Assembly (NCBI GenBank): GCA_031772625.1
Contig: CM062813.1
Span: 695,216,420-695,280,419 of the forward strand
Origin: Pinus tabuliformis
Taxonomy: Eukaryota; Streptophyta; Pinopsida; Pinales; Pinaceae
Direction of reading: 5' to 3'
Length of the DNA stretch: 64,000 nt
Position 1 is the stretch's first letter, and every line of letters starts with the position of its first letter. Position numbers and translations under genes: made by a program. Of this stretch, positions 35,791-47,787 are shown piece by piece. The notes below the pieces were generated by a model, which was not told the DNA's origin, did no database searches, and was given only the letters and a program-made list of their open reading frames with translations.

Positions 35791-36321
35791 CAATCAACAC
35801 TACATATGCCAGTGGTTCTTTTGTCTTGTATAGCTCTTGATGAATATCTCTTAAGGGGATATGGGACCATTTTGAGGAGGCCAAGTGCTTGATATTGTAG
35901 GCTAGGTGCCTAGTATTAGATTGGGATGCAGAAGTCTGGTGCGGTTGTAAGGACTTCGATGCCTAGGGCTGTGCCCCTTAGTTGTGGAGGGAGTGGGTCA
36001 GCCTTGCGAGATGCCCAGAGTCATTGAGTATCGTATCAGATGCCTGCCTTGGGGCAAATGAGGTCTGAGTCGGGCACGAGCCTTGGGGCTAGCGTTGGAC
36101 TAGGATACAGACCGGGGAGGCTTATGCCTAGTTCCGAAAGTGGGAAAAAGGATAGAGATTCCTTGAGATTTCTCGGGTGTTGTGAAAACTTTTGATGCTT
36201 GTTGGTTATACTAGTTCAACAGAGGGTGTAGGACAAATATGAAGTAATAAATAACTAAATAAATAAAATGTTAAATAATTCAACTTAACTTCGGGACGAA
36301 GTTCCTTAAAGAGGGGGAGTA
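35791..36321 (+). other. 3' interior and polypurine tract of the TGTAATGTCCCC element
   Basis: After the CAATC duplication (35791-35795) the interrupted element resumes. It has no open domain, but it ends in CGGGACGAAGTTCCTTAAAG followed by the purine tract GAGGGGGAGTA (to 36321), right before TGTAATGTCCCC. This end pattern is familiar from plant Ty3/gypsy chromoviruses. It primes plus-strand cDNA. Confidence 0.7.
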
Positions 36322-37129
36322 TGTAATGTCCCCTAATAATAATAAAAATAATAAATAATATAATATAATATTAAAATATAAGAAAATAAATGATAAACAA
36401 TAAAGAAAATATAATAATAGTAAATAAATAATAAATAATGAAGAAAATATAATAATAATAAATAAATAAAATAGTAAATAACAATACTAGAGTTCTAAAT
36501 AAATATAAATAAAAATAAACTATAAAAATAAGTAAAGTTAACAAAAAGTAAAATAAAATAAGAAAGAGTTAAATTAAGAGAACTATAAAATAGTAAAAAT
36601 AAGTAAAGTTATCAAAAATTAAAAAGGAATAAAATAAGAAAGAATTATATTAAGAGAATTACTAAATTAAGTTAAACTTAAAACAAAGAAATAAAAGGCA
36701 TGTTGACACATGGAATGTGTGCATGCAGTTCCCCTTCCAATGTTTAATCTATTTAATAGATGGTGAAGAAAATGAGAGATCATTCCATGATTCCATCATC
36801 CATTCTCTTGGGAGAAAAGCGTTGTGAGACAAAGGATTCTCTGGCAGTAGTATGTTGATTGAGGGCTCGGGGGTGGCCAGTTGTAACAAGATTTTGTGCA
36901 ACAGAGCCTGCGGTTGGGTGGAGAGTTGTCCCCAAAAATTTGTTGCGGTTAGCAGGATTCAAATAGCGTTCAACTCTGAAATCACAAGTAAGGAATATCA
37001 TCGCCACAGGTAAGTTGTCTCTGCTCATATTTCCGAATTTCGATGTTAAATAGTTGATAAATTGCGTGTTGATTATAAATCGCATGATTAATCTAATTAG
37101 TTGCATGTTTTAATTTCGGGGTTGTTACA
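36322..37129 (+). repeat. 3' LTR of the TGTAATGTCCCC element (808 bp)
   Basis: Starts TGTAATGTCC after the purine tract and ends GGGGTTGTTACA. Its first 200 bp are AT-rich (AATAATAAATA runs). About 650 bp match 16566-17225. Between these copies, leaving out the Tat-like insertion, lie about 2.9 kb without coding domains, so the element was non-autonomous or gutted. Confidence 0.75.
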
Positions 37130-37556
37130 TACAGGTCATTTCCAAATAAGAGTGCGCATTCCAAGAAAAGGTATAAAAAGTCTCAGTATTCTAAAGTTCA
37201 TTTTGATTACAAGCATATTGTTAATGATGAGAAAAAATCATGGCGTAGAAAACCATGTAGTTTTTGTGGCTTATATAACCATGTGGTTGTCGAGTTCTGG
37301 AAGAGAATGGTAGCAAGAAAGAGGAAGACATGAAAGGCCTTCAAAAAATCCGGGAAGGAAGAAGGTTAAGCAGATCTGAAGGAAGAAGAATTTTTGTAGC
37401 CATTGCAACAAATATGGGCATCAAAGAGCCACATGTTGGAGGATACATCGAGAGCAGTGTTTCAAGGAGAAAGCTCTCATGTAGGAACCAATTGGAAAAG
37501 TTCTTCAACAAGCGAATCAGCTCCAAGATGATGACCCATTCACTTTGATGAGTGAG
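37130..37556 (+). pseudogene. Gag nucleocapsid remnant with two zinc knuckles (RT-A interior)
   Basis: The reading crosses frames. A first knuckle near 37252-37300 reads CSFCGLYNHVVVEF, with the final Cys replaced by Phe. A second near 37394-37437 is intact, CSHCNKYGHQRATC (CX2CX4HX4C), followed by a Cys-containing basic tail. Basic linkers surround them. The piece begins right after the LTR end at 37129, so it is RT-A interior resumed after that insertion. Knuckles of this type bind element RNA. Confidence 0.65.
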
Positions 37557-37781
37557 AGATGTTTTTAGTAGATATAGTAGCTTGTTATGGCTGCTTTTGT
37601 AAATCATGTGTTGCGATATAATTGTAAAAGTGATGATGTGTTTTCCATCGCTTATTGAAGCAATGATGATGTTTTTGGCCCTTTAAGTTGATAGCTTGGG
37701 CATTGGTTCATGTTATGATTATGATGTAAACTTGAACAAAGAGTGTGTTAAAAACTCTTGGCAAGTATGTTGATTTACATG

Positions 37782-38315
37782 TGATCCGAAATTAAACAGG
37801 AATGCAACAAATTACAAATATAACTATAAATATAGAGATGCAGCAGAATAACACTTCATTTCATTAATATCAAAATATTGAAATATGCTTACAAACAGAA
37901 TGGAAATAAACCAGCTCAAGCGATGGTAGATTATCTCTGAGAAGAGATTCGATGACTACATGTCTCTAAATTGTGCTACAATGAGGCTCAAGGGCCTATT
38001 TATTATTGAACAACAAGGGAAAACCCTAACCCTAGGATATGGAACACCAAAAGTTTGTGGGCCCCGTTGGGGTTAGTTGGGCAACTAACTTCCTGGGGTC
38101 ATAACTTGGTAAAATTATCTTTGTTTGGCGTGTATGATACCTTGTTGGAAATGTCTCTTTGAGTACTATAGGTTTAGGGGGTCAAACTGCGTCTAAAGTT
38201 AAGGACCTGAAAAACTGTTAAAAATAGTAAATGATGCAATAAACAAGGAAACAGATGAAACCGATTAGAGATCTACGTAGAATAGGCGGTTGGCCACCAA
38301 TATCCACCTAGATCA
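37782..38315 (-). repeat. 3' LTR of the gypsy element (534 bp)
   Basis: Colinear with 42940-43549 but lacking about 76 bp (the right copy's segment near 43343-43420). A minus-strand purine tract, AAGGAGGGAGGAT, directly adjoins its inner edge at 38316-38328. Confidence 0.8.
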
Positions 38316-38329
38316 ATCCTCCCTCCTTA

Positions 38330-38910
38330 TGAAATAATGGTCCCCATTGCATGGGGATCCTCCATGAGATGAGGAATTTTTTGTTGAACCTATTCCCTAG
38401 TGAACCACTTGCCCTAGTGGAGGAGTTGGTCTGATTTGACAACTCGATATAGCTAGATCCTCTGTTGGCGAGTGTTCTTGATCTTCATGTCCATGATTTG
38501 TTCAGTTGTGGCATGTTCCATGTAGTCTGGGTTTAACTTTGCTGGTGTGAGTTGTTCTGCAATGTCAGAGGTCTCCAACAATTGTCAAAAATATGGCTGA
38601 AGGCAATCTACATTGAACACTAGGTGCAGACCAAGGAATGGTGGAGTGTTTAGCTCTAAGGCATTGTCCCCTACATCCTTGGTGATGGTTTATGGCCCAT
38701 ATTGGAGTGGGAGAAGCTTGCAGTGGGGTCTAGCGAGGTGCTCTTTCTGCAAATGGAGCCAAACTTTTTCACCCACTTGGAACTTGTGCGACACTCGATG
38801 ATGATCGTGGCGTTTCTTGTACTTAGCATTTTCTATATCCAATATTCATGGACCTATTAGTGGATGTGTTGAATGCGCTCAATGAAGTTGTTAGCCATGT
38901 TGGCTTTGGA
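38330..38910 (-). pseudogene. Integrase C-terminal and chromodomain-like remnant
   Basis: Read in pieces on the minus strand: a WLHLQKEHLARPHCK segment of the integrase C-terminal (GPF/Y) module near 38700-38760, then near 38380-38500 a run that resembles a chromodomain (MDMKIKNTRQQRI, KWFTRE) with stops. Chromodomains direct integration to marked chromatin. The call rests on weak similarity. Confidence 0.45.
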
Positions 38911-39545
38911 CTAGACGTGAGTCAAATCTGCTTGAGTAGCTGCAAATATTATGGCCACATCAATGGGACATAATGGTTGAAATCCCAGCCCTACCTGAAA
39001 GGGGTTGTGGCCCATTGAGATATGGAGAGCTCTATTGTACTTGTGTTGGACATAGGGGAGGATTTCATCCCATGTGGTTGGATGCTTCGAGTTGTACATG
39101 CGCAGAATGTGTACGATCATCTTGTTGACGACCTTTGTTTGGCCAACAGTTTGAGGGTGGAAATCCATGGACTTAGTAAGTTTGGTATCCAACATTGAAC
39201 AGAGACCTGACCAAACTGCACTTAAGAATCTGATGTCCCAATCTGAGATAATGGATTGTGGGATCCCAAAGTGAACCCACACTAGCTCAAAGAAGAGCTT
39301 AGCAATGGCCTCTATTGTGATACTCTTCTTGCAAGACGCCATGATGGGCATCTTAGAGAATTTGTCGATGACCACGAAAATGTAGTCGTTGTCGTGCTTA
39401 GTAGAAGGAAGGTTCGACATGTAATCCATGGAGATGGATTCCCAATGTTGAATAGGAGTAGGCAGATGAGTATATAGGCCTTACTTCTTAATGGTTGGTT
39501 TGGCAATGGCACGAGTGGTGTAAGATTTAATGTACTTCCCAACAT
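38911..39545 (-). pseudogene. Integrase core of the gypsy element
   Basis: Core motif MDYMSNLPSTKHDND carries the first Asp, and IISDWDIRFLS carries the second. The third catalytic position looks lost, because the motif normally ending in Glu reads HPQTVGQTKVVNK. So the enzyme would be inactive even without the frame breaks. Confidence 0.75.
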
Positions 39546-39734
39546 CCTAACGAAGGTTTGGCCAATAAAAATACTTATGTAGTACTACCATTGTTTTCTC
39601 TACTCTGAAATTTCCAACAACCTAACTATAGTGCGCCTCCCAAATCATCTTGGCACGCTCGCTTGAAGGAACACAGATGTTCCCAGGTGGCATAGCAGTG
39701 CATCCTGAAGGTGAAAATTTGGAACTTGCTTACC

Positions 39735-40469
39735 TTATAGGAGTGTCTGGTATGTGTTGCTGAATTCTGGATCGCTCTTGTAAAGATGCAGCCACCCCAA
39801 TGTCTCGTGCCCATAGGAGTCGAGCACAGTGATCAGCGCCATGACTAATGGTCGACTAAGGTAGTCTGCAACATTATTGGTGTTGCCCTTCTTGTAATTA
39901 ATGTTCAAATGGAATTGTTGTAGATATGTGGACCATTTATGATGGTGATCGTTCTGCAACTTCCCTTGTGTCTATATGAACTGTAGGGGTCGATGGTCTC
40001 TATGGATGAGTGTTTCCTTCCCCATAATGTAATGCTTCCATTTCCAGAAGACCTGCAAAATGGAATACATTTCTTTGTCATAAGTGGGATACTTTCGGAC
40101 TGTGTCTGAAATTTTCTTGCTATGGTAAGCCACTAGATGCCCCTGCTGAGTAAGAACCACACTTATAGCATAGTCGGAGGTGTTTTTCTCAATATTAAAT
40201 GGTTGCTGTAGGTATGGTAATGTCAGCATTGGAGAAAAGTAGAGGCAATGTTTCACGTCGGAAAATGCCTTCTGTTGGGTTTCAGACCAAAAAAACTTTG
40301 CTTTTGCTCCACCCTTGGTGACTTGACTTAAAGGCCAAGTGATACAAGAGAACCCCAATATGAACCTACAGTAGAAATTGGCAAGATCCAGAAAGTTGTT
40401 GAGCTCTACTAGAGTGGTTGGGCTTAGCCAATCCCGAATGACTTGTATCTTGGTTGGGTCGACATGCAC
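39735..40469 (-). pseudogene. RNase H and connection of the gypsy element
   Basis: Two overlapping frames. 40469-39972 covers the RT thumb and RNase H (DPTKIQVIRDW, NFYCRFILGFS, DYAISVVLTQQG). 39959-39735 covers the tail (YKKGNTNNVADYLSRP). A stop separates them. Confidence 0.75.
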
Positions 40470-40601
40470 ACCCTCCTAATCAATGATGTACCCTAGATAT
40501 TGAACCCGGGTCATGCCAAAAGTGCATTTCTCCAAATTGTCACACATCTTGTGTTGTCACAGGGTTTGAAGGACCTGTCGAATATGGTGGAGGTGCTCTT
40601 C

Positions 40602-40991
40602 CTAAATTTGGTTGATGATCAAGATGTCATCTAAATACACCACCATGAATGTATTGGGGAAGGGTTTCAAGATGTCATCCATCAATCTCATGAAGGTTGC
40701 AAGGGCATTCGTCAACCCGAAAGGCATGACCAACCATTCGAAAAGGCCCTCCTTGGATTTGAAGGCAGTCTTCCATACATCGAAGGGTTCGATAGGCACC
40801 TGGTGATAACCAGACTTCAAGTCAATCTTGCTGAAATATTTGTCCCCCTTGAGTTGGTCCAGAAGGTCATCAATCTGTGGGATTGGGTACCTATTCTAGA
40901 TAGTGATCATGTTCAATGCCTGATAGTCAATACAGAGTCTCCAGGTCTCGTCCTTCCTCTGTACCAATACAATCAGGCTCCCATAGAGTGA
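40602..40991 (-). pseudogene. Reverse transcriptase of the gypsy element
   Basis: [31 protein letters not shown] and the active site VVYLDDILI are in one frame (40820-40602). Upstream RT sequence up to about 41060 is in other frames. Confidence 0.75.
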
Positions 40992-40999
40992 TGAGCTTG

Positions 41000-42297
41000 G
41001 CCTGATGTGCCCTTTCTGCAATAACTCCTAAATCTGCCTCTTGATCTCATCATTCTTCATAACAGAGCATCTATAGATCAGTCCATTGGGTAGCGGCGCG
41101 CCCAAGGTTAGATCAATTGAGTGCTTGACCTGACAATGTAGAGGTACCCCTGTAGGTGAGGCAAAAATGTCCCTGTACTCCTCCATGAACTTGTCCATCT
41201 ATTGTTGTTGTGCAAAGGAGCCCTGTTTGGAAGTCCTGGCCACAACCTTCTTCTTGCCCTGAGGGCGAATCATAAGGAAACAAATTTCCTGGTCTGGGAA
41301 ATGATCTTACTACATTGCTTTGTAGTGATCAAAGAGATGGCAGTAGGTGGGGCTACCTCCAGTATCTTGTACAACTTATTTCCCAAAGTAATAGTCATAG
41401 AGCGAGGTCTAGACTCATATACAACATGTCTCTTCCACAAGTATGGTTGTCCTAGTAATACATCACAAACTTAAAGAGGAGAAACATCACATAATACCTC
41501 ATCCATGAAGGGCTTGATGTTGTAGGGAAGGCAGCACTATTGGCTGACGCAGAGATCTCATCCTTGGTGAAGCCACCTAATGGTGTATGACTGTGGATGT
41601 GTTGTAGTTGGTAGTCTCAACCGCTTGATGACCTCTGCTGAAATGAGTTTACTTTGGCTCTCGTTGTCAACAATGAACTATAACAGAGAACCCTTCACCC
41701 ACATCTGTGAGTGGAAGAGGCGTTCCCCCTCCTCAAGATCTTCAGGCTCATTCTTCTAGATCTTGGTGGTGGCCATAGTGACATTGGTCTCCGCATCAAT
41801 GATTTGCTTCCCTTTTTCATTCCCCTTGTCAGGTTCTGACTTAGATTTGGAACATTATTTTGACTTGGAATCCTTCAACTCGACCACCACTGACTGCTTT
41901 TCTTGCCACTCACTTTTGTTGTGAGTGGAGCACTTATGGAACTAACACCATTTTCCCATGTCCTTCTTTGTCTCCATGGTGTTGTTCTTTGCTTGTAGAT
42001 TCGGTGGGTTGTCCTGGGTCGCCCTGCCTTGGCTTTTTCCTTTACTTTGTGGTTTGGGGGCACCTTTTCCTTGCTTAAGATTCATGGATCCAAAGTATCG
42101 CTTCTTCTATTTAAATTACTGCACGATCTTAACAGTGTATCGGTACGCTCTGTCGAGTGAGGAGATGTCCAAGAACTCCATCTTATCCTGGATGTACTTG
42201 TGTAGACACTTGTGGTACTTGAGTACCAAATTCCACTCATAATCCTTGATACCCAGCTTCGTGTGAAGGGTATGGAAAACAATTGTGAACTCAGGCA
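41000..42297 (-). pseudogene. Protease and gag tail zone of the gypsy element
   Basis: Only fragments are readable. Short minus-strand frames at 41875-42063 and 42082-42298 fit a basic gag tail and spacer. The protease active site could not be found in frame. This is the most eroded part of the element. Confidence 0.4.
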
Positions 42298-42333
42298 AAT
42301 CTTGGTCCCTTCCCTGTTGTAGCGTGGTCCACT

Positions 42334-42927
42334 TTATGTATTTATCTTCATAGCTCTCGATAGGGTAATATTGTTCCTTGATGGCGTCTCGAAAAGAATT
42401 CCAAGTGGGTGCAGCTGAAAATAGTGAGGATTCCCTCTCATCCTTTTGTTCACAGTAGGTTTCCCATCAATCCTTGACATGTGGGGTAGCTTTGAGAAGG
42501 AAAAAGTAATATTTTCCCCGATTGGAAAAGTCATGAACTGAAAAATATCCTTCCAATAGATTTAACCATTTATCTACAACGTTTGCATCTATCTGGCCCT
42601 CAAATATGGGAATATCAAAGTTAAATTTTACCTTAAAAGGAGTGGCACCTCCAAAGTGGCTATTGGATGAAGATGTGTCACCTGTGGGTAGTTGTCGAAG
42701 GATATGGGCAAAGTTATCCATCATCGTGTTCCTTCATCACTCGAGGGCTTCCTCGAGCAATATTTTGAAAGGATATCTTGCCCCCTTGTCTTTATTTTCT
42801 TCCACCATGGGAGGTCGTCGAGGTTTGCGAGGCTAGTCTTGCAAAGGTTCAACCAGTTTGAGCCCTAGCTCCTTATACCCTAACCTCATTGGACACATAC
42901 AAAGAAAAATAGAGAAAGAGCATACCA
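42334..42927 (-). pseudogene. Gag of the gypsy element
   Basis: 42724-42467 has a retrotrans_gag-type start (VKFNFDIPIFEGQIDANVV, KWLNLLEGYFSVHDFS). 42534-42334 continues in another phase. Confidence 0.65.
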
Positions 42928-42938
42928 CTCTGATACCA
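42928..42938 (-). promoter_or_regulatory. Primer binding site of the gypsy element
   Basis: The minus strand reads TGGTATCAGAG one base after the right (5') LTR, the initiator tRNA-Met type. Confidence 0.8.
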
Positions 42939-42939
42939 C

Positions 42940-43549
42940 TGATCCAACTTAAACATGAATGTAACAAATTATAGATATAACCATAAATACAGAGATGCGG
43001 TATAAATAACATTTCATTTCATTAATATCAAAATACTAAAATATGCTTACAAACAGAATGGAAATAAACTAGCTCGGGCAATGGTAGCTTATCTCTGAGA
43101 AGAGATGTGGTGGCTACATGCCTCTGAACTGTGTTACAATGAGGCTCAAGGGCCTATTTATTATTGAACAACAAGGGAAAATCCTAAACAACCATAACTC
43201 TGACCCCATGAGATGGAACACCAAGAGTTTGTGGGCCTTGTTGGGGTTAGTTGGGCAGCGAACTTCCCGGGGTCGTAACTTGGTCATATCATCTCCGTTT
43301 GGCGCGTACGATACCTTGTTTGAAAGGTATCTCTGAGTACTACAGGATTTACTACATTTCCAAGCCTATGGGCCCAAGCCTACTGTGGACCTCAAAAAAA
43401 TGTCATTGGGGGGGTCAAAACTACTCTGGATGTTTAGGACCTAAAAAACTGCTAAAAATAGTAAATGTTGTAATAAACAAGGAAATAGATGAAACCAACT
43501 AGAGGTCTAGGTGGAATAGGTGGGTGGCCACTAATATCCACCTGGATCA
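42940..43549 (-). repeat. 5' LTR of the gypsy element (610 bp)
   Basis: Starts TGATCCAACT and ends CCTGGATCA. The longer of the two LTRs. The outer TGATCC/GGATCA ends equal those of RT-A, but the inner sequences are unrelated. Confidence 0.8.
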
Positions 43550-43766
43550 ACTTGGGTCATATTTGGTCTTGTAGTAGAACAAGTATTTTTCAAAGATTGT
43601 ACCACATGTTGGCGTAGGATGCAGGTGTTAGTTCTTCACTTATGGCTCTGAATAACAAATGTGAATGACAAGGAAGTGTGGCCTGTCAGGGAACTTGTTG
43701 TGCAGAAAAGGGAGTAAAATATATTGCAGATTGTGTTCATGATTTTGGAGGACCAAAATCTCCTTT

Positions 43767-43777
43767 GTGGGGAGGAA
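43767..43777 (+). promoter_or_regulatory. Polypurine tract of RT-A
   Basis: GTGGGGAGGAA immediately precedes the TGATCTAGG start of the 3' LTR. It marks the plus-strand primer and confirms that the second LTR copy is the 3' one. Confidence 0.75.
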
Positions 43778-44009
43778 TGATCTAGGTGGCTCCATAAAGG
43801 CTCAATTTTCAAAGTGTCTGGATCTCAGCAGTATTGGCACCAGGTTATAGTTGTAGGTTTTAACCCTGTACAGAAATTACCTCTAGACAAATTCTAAAAC
43901 TAGAAAATAAACAATGATGAGTATATTAAACAAATACACAAATATTTCCCCTAGATCCCAAAACCAGGACTACTAGATTGATTTTTTCATTATGCTCCTT
44001 TCAATGTTA

Positions 44010-44065
<56 letters not shown>

Positions 44066-44377
44066 TATGAAGCATTCATAAACCCCAATCCATTAACCCT
44101 GGATTAGAACATAATCGTAGTTCCCTTGACTGGATCTATAAAATACCATGGGTAGAAATCCATGATGCCCAAAACCATGTGCAAAACCCATGCACAAAAC
44201 CATAAGTAGGTCCACCCACCTAATATAGGGTCCAAAAAAAAAATTGGGGTGCTGCCCGAACCCTGTGTAGGGGGGCTACTACCCCCCTAAAACCCCCCCT
44301 ATTGCACCTGGAGCAACGAATGAGGGGAAACTATCGCCACCCCTATGACGTGGAAAGAATATAACACACACCCAACA

Positions 44378-44395
44378 TTTTCCCACTTGTTGTTT
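44378..44395 (-). promoter_or_regulatory. Polypurine tract of the copia element
   Basis: The minus strand reads AACAACAAGTGGGAAAA directly before the left (3') LTR, a common form for plant copia elements. Confidence 0.65.
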
Positions 44396-44641
44396 TCTTT
44401 TCCACACAGGGGGTCACAGGAGAGCTTAGTCATTAGTCTAGACCTGTAACGCCCATTGTTTCTCTACACCAAGAAAACTTCTCAGTGCTCACAGACTTCG
44501 TCAATGCATCTGCAACATTCTTCAAAGTGTCAACCTTTACCAACAACACATTTTTGTCCTCAACCATATCCCTCACAAAGTGATATTAAACATCAATGTG
44601 CTTTGTATTTGAATTATAAGAAGTGTTCTTTGCCAAGAAAA

Positions 44642-45121
44642 TTACACTTTGGCTGTACAGTATATCCTTATAGCCCAATGTACTAACCCCATACTTAAAC
44701 ACAATATCTGCAACCAAATTTCTTCCTTGCTTGCATGAGTGGCTGCCATGTATTCTGCCTCTGTAGTTGAAAGTGCCACTACATATTGTCTCTTGCTCAT
44801 CCAATTGACTGCACCTCCAAATAGGTTAAACACATACCCACTTGTAGATCTTCTGTGATCCAAATCTCCAGCCTAGTCTAAATCAACAAAGCCACAGATG
44901 TCCAAAACTTTTTCCAATCCTAGTCTTCCTTGGTAGCACAGACCATAATCACTAGTGCCACACAAATACCTGAAAACCTGTTTCACTGTTGTCCAATGTT
45001 CCTTCCCTGGTTTTGACATAAACCTGCTCAAAACTCCCACTGCATGTGTAATGTTTGGTCTATTACATACCATTGCATACATCAGGACACAAACTGCACT
45101 TGCGTATGGAACACGGGACAT
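44642..45121 (-). pseudogene. RNase H of the copia element
   Basis: 45121-44873 has SRVPYASAVCVLMYAMVCNR (RT-RNase H connection). 44863-44642 has [20 protein letters not shown] and [16 protein letters not shown], hallmark copia RNase H motifs. A stop parts the two frames. Confidence 0.8.
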
Positions 45122-45349
45122 GTCCTCTTCCTCTTCTTGTGTCTTGGGACACTGTTCAACAGATTAATTTACACCTACAGGAATAGGAACCTTCATCAAT
45201 TTCCTATCCTGCATATTAAACCTTTGCAATATCGCCTCGACATACTTTCTCTAGTTTAACCAGAGCTTCCTCTTTGCCTCATCTCATTTAATTTCCATAC
45301 CCAAAATATAGTTTGCAGCACCAAGATCCTTCATGTCGAATTTGGAGGA

Positions 45350-46023
45350 CTATTGGGTCTTCAAATCTTGGGTAATTTCTTTGTCATTTCCTATTACCAA
45401 CATATCATTCACACACAAGACCAGATAAATAACATGGTCACTAGTTAATTTAAAATACACACAGTGATCCACTTTGATTTTGGTGAAGTCAAGTCCCCCT
45501 ATATATGTATAAAATTTCTGATACCACATCCTTGGTGACTGTTTTAACCCATACAAGGACTTTTTTAACCTGCATACTAGTTCTTTCTTTCCCCACCGCA
45601 AAGCCTTCAGGTTGCTTCATGTAGATCTCTTCTTCCAAATCCTCATGAAGAAATGTTGTCTTCACATCCATCTGTTCTACCTCAAAATAAAAAAGCAGCA
45701 GCAACATATAAAATTAATCTAATAGAATCTAACTTGGCAACAGAAGAAAAAATATCACCAAAATCAATTCCCGACACCTAGGAATAACCTTTTGCTATGA
45801 ACTAGTCTTTCTATTTCTCCACCTTGCCTTCTGCATTCATCTTCCTCTTAAACATCCATTTGGTTCCAATGGGTTTCCTTCTAGTTGGTAACTCCACCAG
45901 ATCCCAAGCCTCATTCTTGTCCAAATATGTCATTTCATCAACCATGGCCTCTTTCCATAGTTTTCCATCCTCTAGATCTACTGCCACCCTGAAAATTCTG
46001 GGATCATCATCAGTAATAAACAA
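45350..46023 (-). pseudogene. Reverse transcriptase of the copia element
   Basis: 46023-45811 starts the RT with LWKEAMVDEMTYLDKNEAWD and KPIGTKWMFKRKMN. 45707-45489 and 45601-45350 add MDVKTTFLHEDLEEEIYMKQ and KKSLYGLKQSPRMWYQKF. The active-site region reads LVLCVNDMLVIG, so the usual YVDD is changed to CVND. Confidence 0.8.
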
Positions 46024-46170
46024 AGCAAAATTTGAACAAAAATCAGATGGAATATACCTTTCTGGTTGTCTTCTTTCTCAAACTGATTTTCTCACAACTG
46101 GAGTTTGTGGCTCTTCATCTTTTGATTCTTGTTTTGTTGTAGAGTCTAATTCTTCCTCCTTTAGCTCAAA

Positions 46171-47214
46171 CTATATCTTCAAATATTTATTTGGTAGGAC
46201 TTCATGTTTAATAACATATTTCATCTCTCTAAACATCACATCTCGGTTGTACACAACCTTCCTTGTTGTTGGGTTCCAAATCTGATAACCTTTCAAACCA
46301 TCCTTATACCCAATAAAGATGCACCTTTCAGATTTACTATCCAACTTGGTTCTTTTGTCCTTTGGAACATGTACATATGCATCACAGCCAAATACCCTCA
46401 TATGTGAAATAGAGGGTTTCTTACCAGTCCATACCTCATGTGGAGTCTTATCCTCCAATGCTGATGAAGGTGATCTATTAATCAGGTAACATGCAGTCTC
46501 CACCGCCTCTGCCCATAATTCTTGTCCTAACCTGGCACCACTGAGCATGCTTCTTGCCTTTTCCATTAACGTCATGTTCATTCTTTCTACCACTCTATTT
46601 TTTTGAGGTGTGTATGGAGTAGTCTTGTTCCGTGCTATACCACACTCCTTACATAACTCTTCAAATTCATTTTTGCAGAACTCTCCACCATTATCTATCC
46701 TCAGCACCTTTATCTTTTTCTCTGTCTAGTTTTCCACCAAAGCCTTAAATTCTTTAAACCTGTCAAAGACTTCAGATTTCTTTATGAGGAAATATACCCA
46801 TGTATTCCTAGAGAAGTCATCTATAAATTATACATAGTATATAGACTTACCCAGTGATGGAACCGACATAAATCCAAACACATCACCGTGCAAAGGCTCT
46901 AATGTCCCTTTCGCCCTCTTAGCACTAGAGGGGAAACTCACCTGGTTCTGCTTCCCATATAAAAAATGTTCATAGAAATCGAAATCTAGAGAGAAATTAG
47001 ACTTACCTTATACCATACCATTACCATGAAGTATCTGAAGGCCCTTCTCTCCAATATGTCCAAGCCTTTGATGCCATAGCATGGTATTTTCTCCAGAGAC
47101 CACTAGATTTTCTGCTCCACTTTCAAGAACCACAAAATTGTTGCACCCATCAATAACAGTACTAACTAGAAGCTTGTACATAGTTCCAATCTGAACTCCC
47201 AGCATCAATACCAT
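46171..47214 (-). pseudogene. Integrase of the copia element
   Basis: 47214-47008 carries the zinc-binding start (LWHQRLGHIGEKGL). After breaks, 46707-46171 carries VLRIDNGGEFCKNEF (second Asp), TPQKNRVVERMNMTLMEKAR (Glu), and the copia GKKP module (WTGKKPSISHMRVFG). The middle part with the first Asp is in broken frame near 46830-46870. Confidence 0.8.
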
Positions 47215-47660
47215 TTCTCCCGAACCATCTTGTAGGTATCTTTCATGAACAGTGTTTTTACACCTGTATCATCCATCTTGCTTATAGAAATCATATTTCT
47301 AGCGAATCTAGGAATACGCAGAACACCTAGAAGTGTTCTGATCCTTCCACCTTGCAACTTCAGCTTGACTTTTCTGCATCTGATGATTCTAGCCTTCATG
47401 TCATCCCCTAAGAAGACATCACCACCATCATATTTCTCATACTCGCAAAACCACTTCTTATGGGGAGTGAAGTGAAAAGATACACCTGACTCAATCAACC
47501 ATCCCTCATGATCTACATGTGTACTTGAAGAAGAATCCAAGTACACATCCCCACCTTCATATGAGGTGGTTTCTTCCTTTGTAGAAGGAGCATCGTCAAA
47601 TGCCTTTCCTTTATCATGAGCTTTATATCTACAACTTTTTGAAGTGCCCTTCTTTTCCAC
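47205..47660 (-). pseudogene. Protease region of the copia element
   Basis: GWLIESGVSFHFTPHKKWF corresponds to the copia protease active site. The usual catalytic Asp-Ser-Gly is Glu-Ser-Gly here. GVLRIPRFARNMISISKMDD follows, as is normal for copia proteases. Confidence 0.75.
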
Positions 47661-47787
47661 ATTTCCAACATATCTTTACAGGTTTTCCTGGAGATTTAGA
47701 TCTCCCTCTAGATTTTGATCTCCCACTCAAGGTTTTATTTTCATTTTTGTTCTGGGGTTGTCCTTATATAAACAAGGCATCTCCATT

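Larger units (their letters stand above)
37782..43549 (-). mobile_element. Ty3/gypsy chromodomain-type element, decayed
   Basis: LTRs at 37782-38315 and 42940-43549, both TGATCY...GGATCA. Imperfect target duplications ACATG (37777-37781) and ACTTG (43550-43554). Minus-strand order: primer site, gag, protease zone, RT, RNase H, integrase, chromodomain-like tail. Many stops and shifts break the coding part. It sits in RT-A's interior, 230 bp before RT-A's polypurine tract. Confidence 0.8.

Noticed and set aside
37782..43549. Considered the gypsy element as RT-A's own pol region
   Set aside because: It reads on the opposite strand, has its own LTRs and primer site, and near-matching target duplications.
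44220..44345. Runs of G and C near copia LTR ends (also 48790-48890) considered as a tandem repeat or CRISPR-like array
   Set aside because: Simple homopolymer-rich LTR sequence with no regular spacing.
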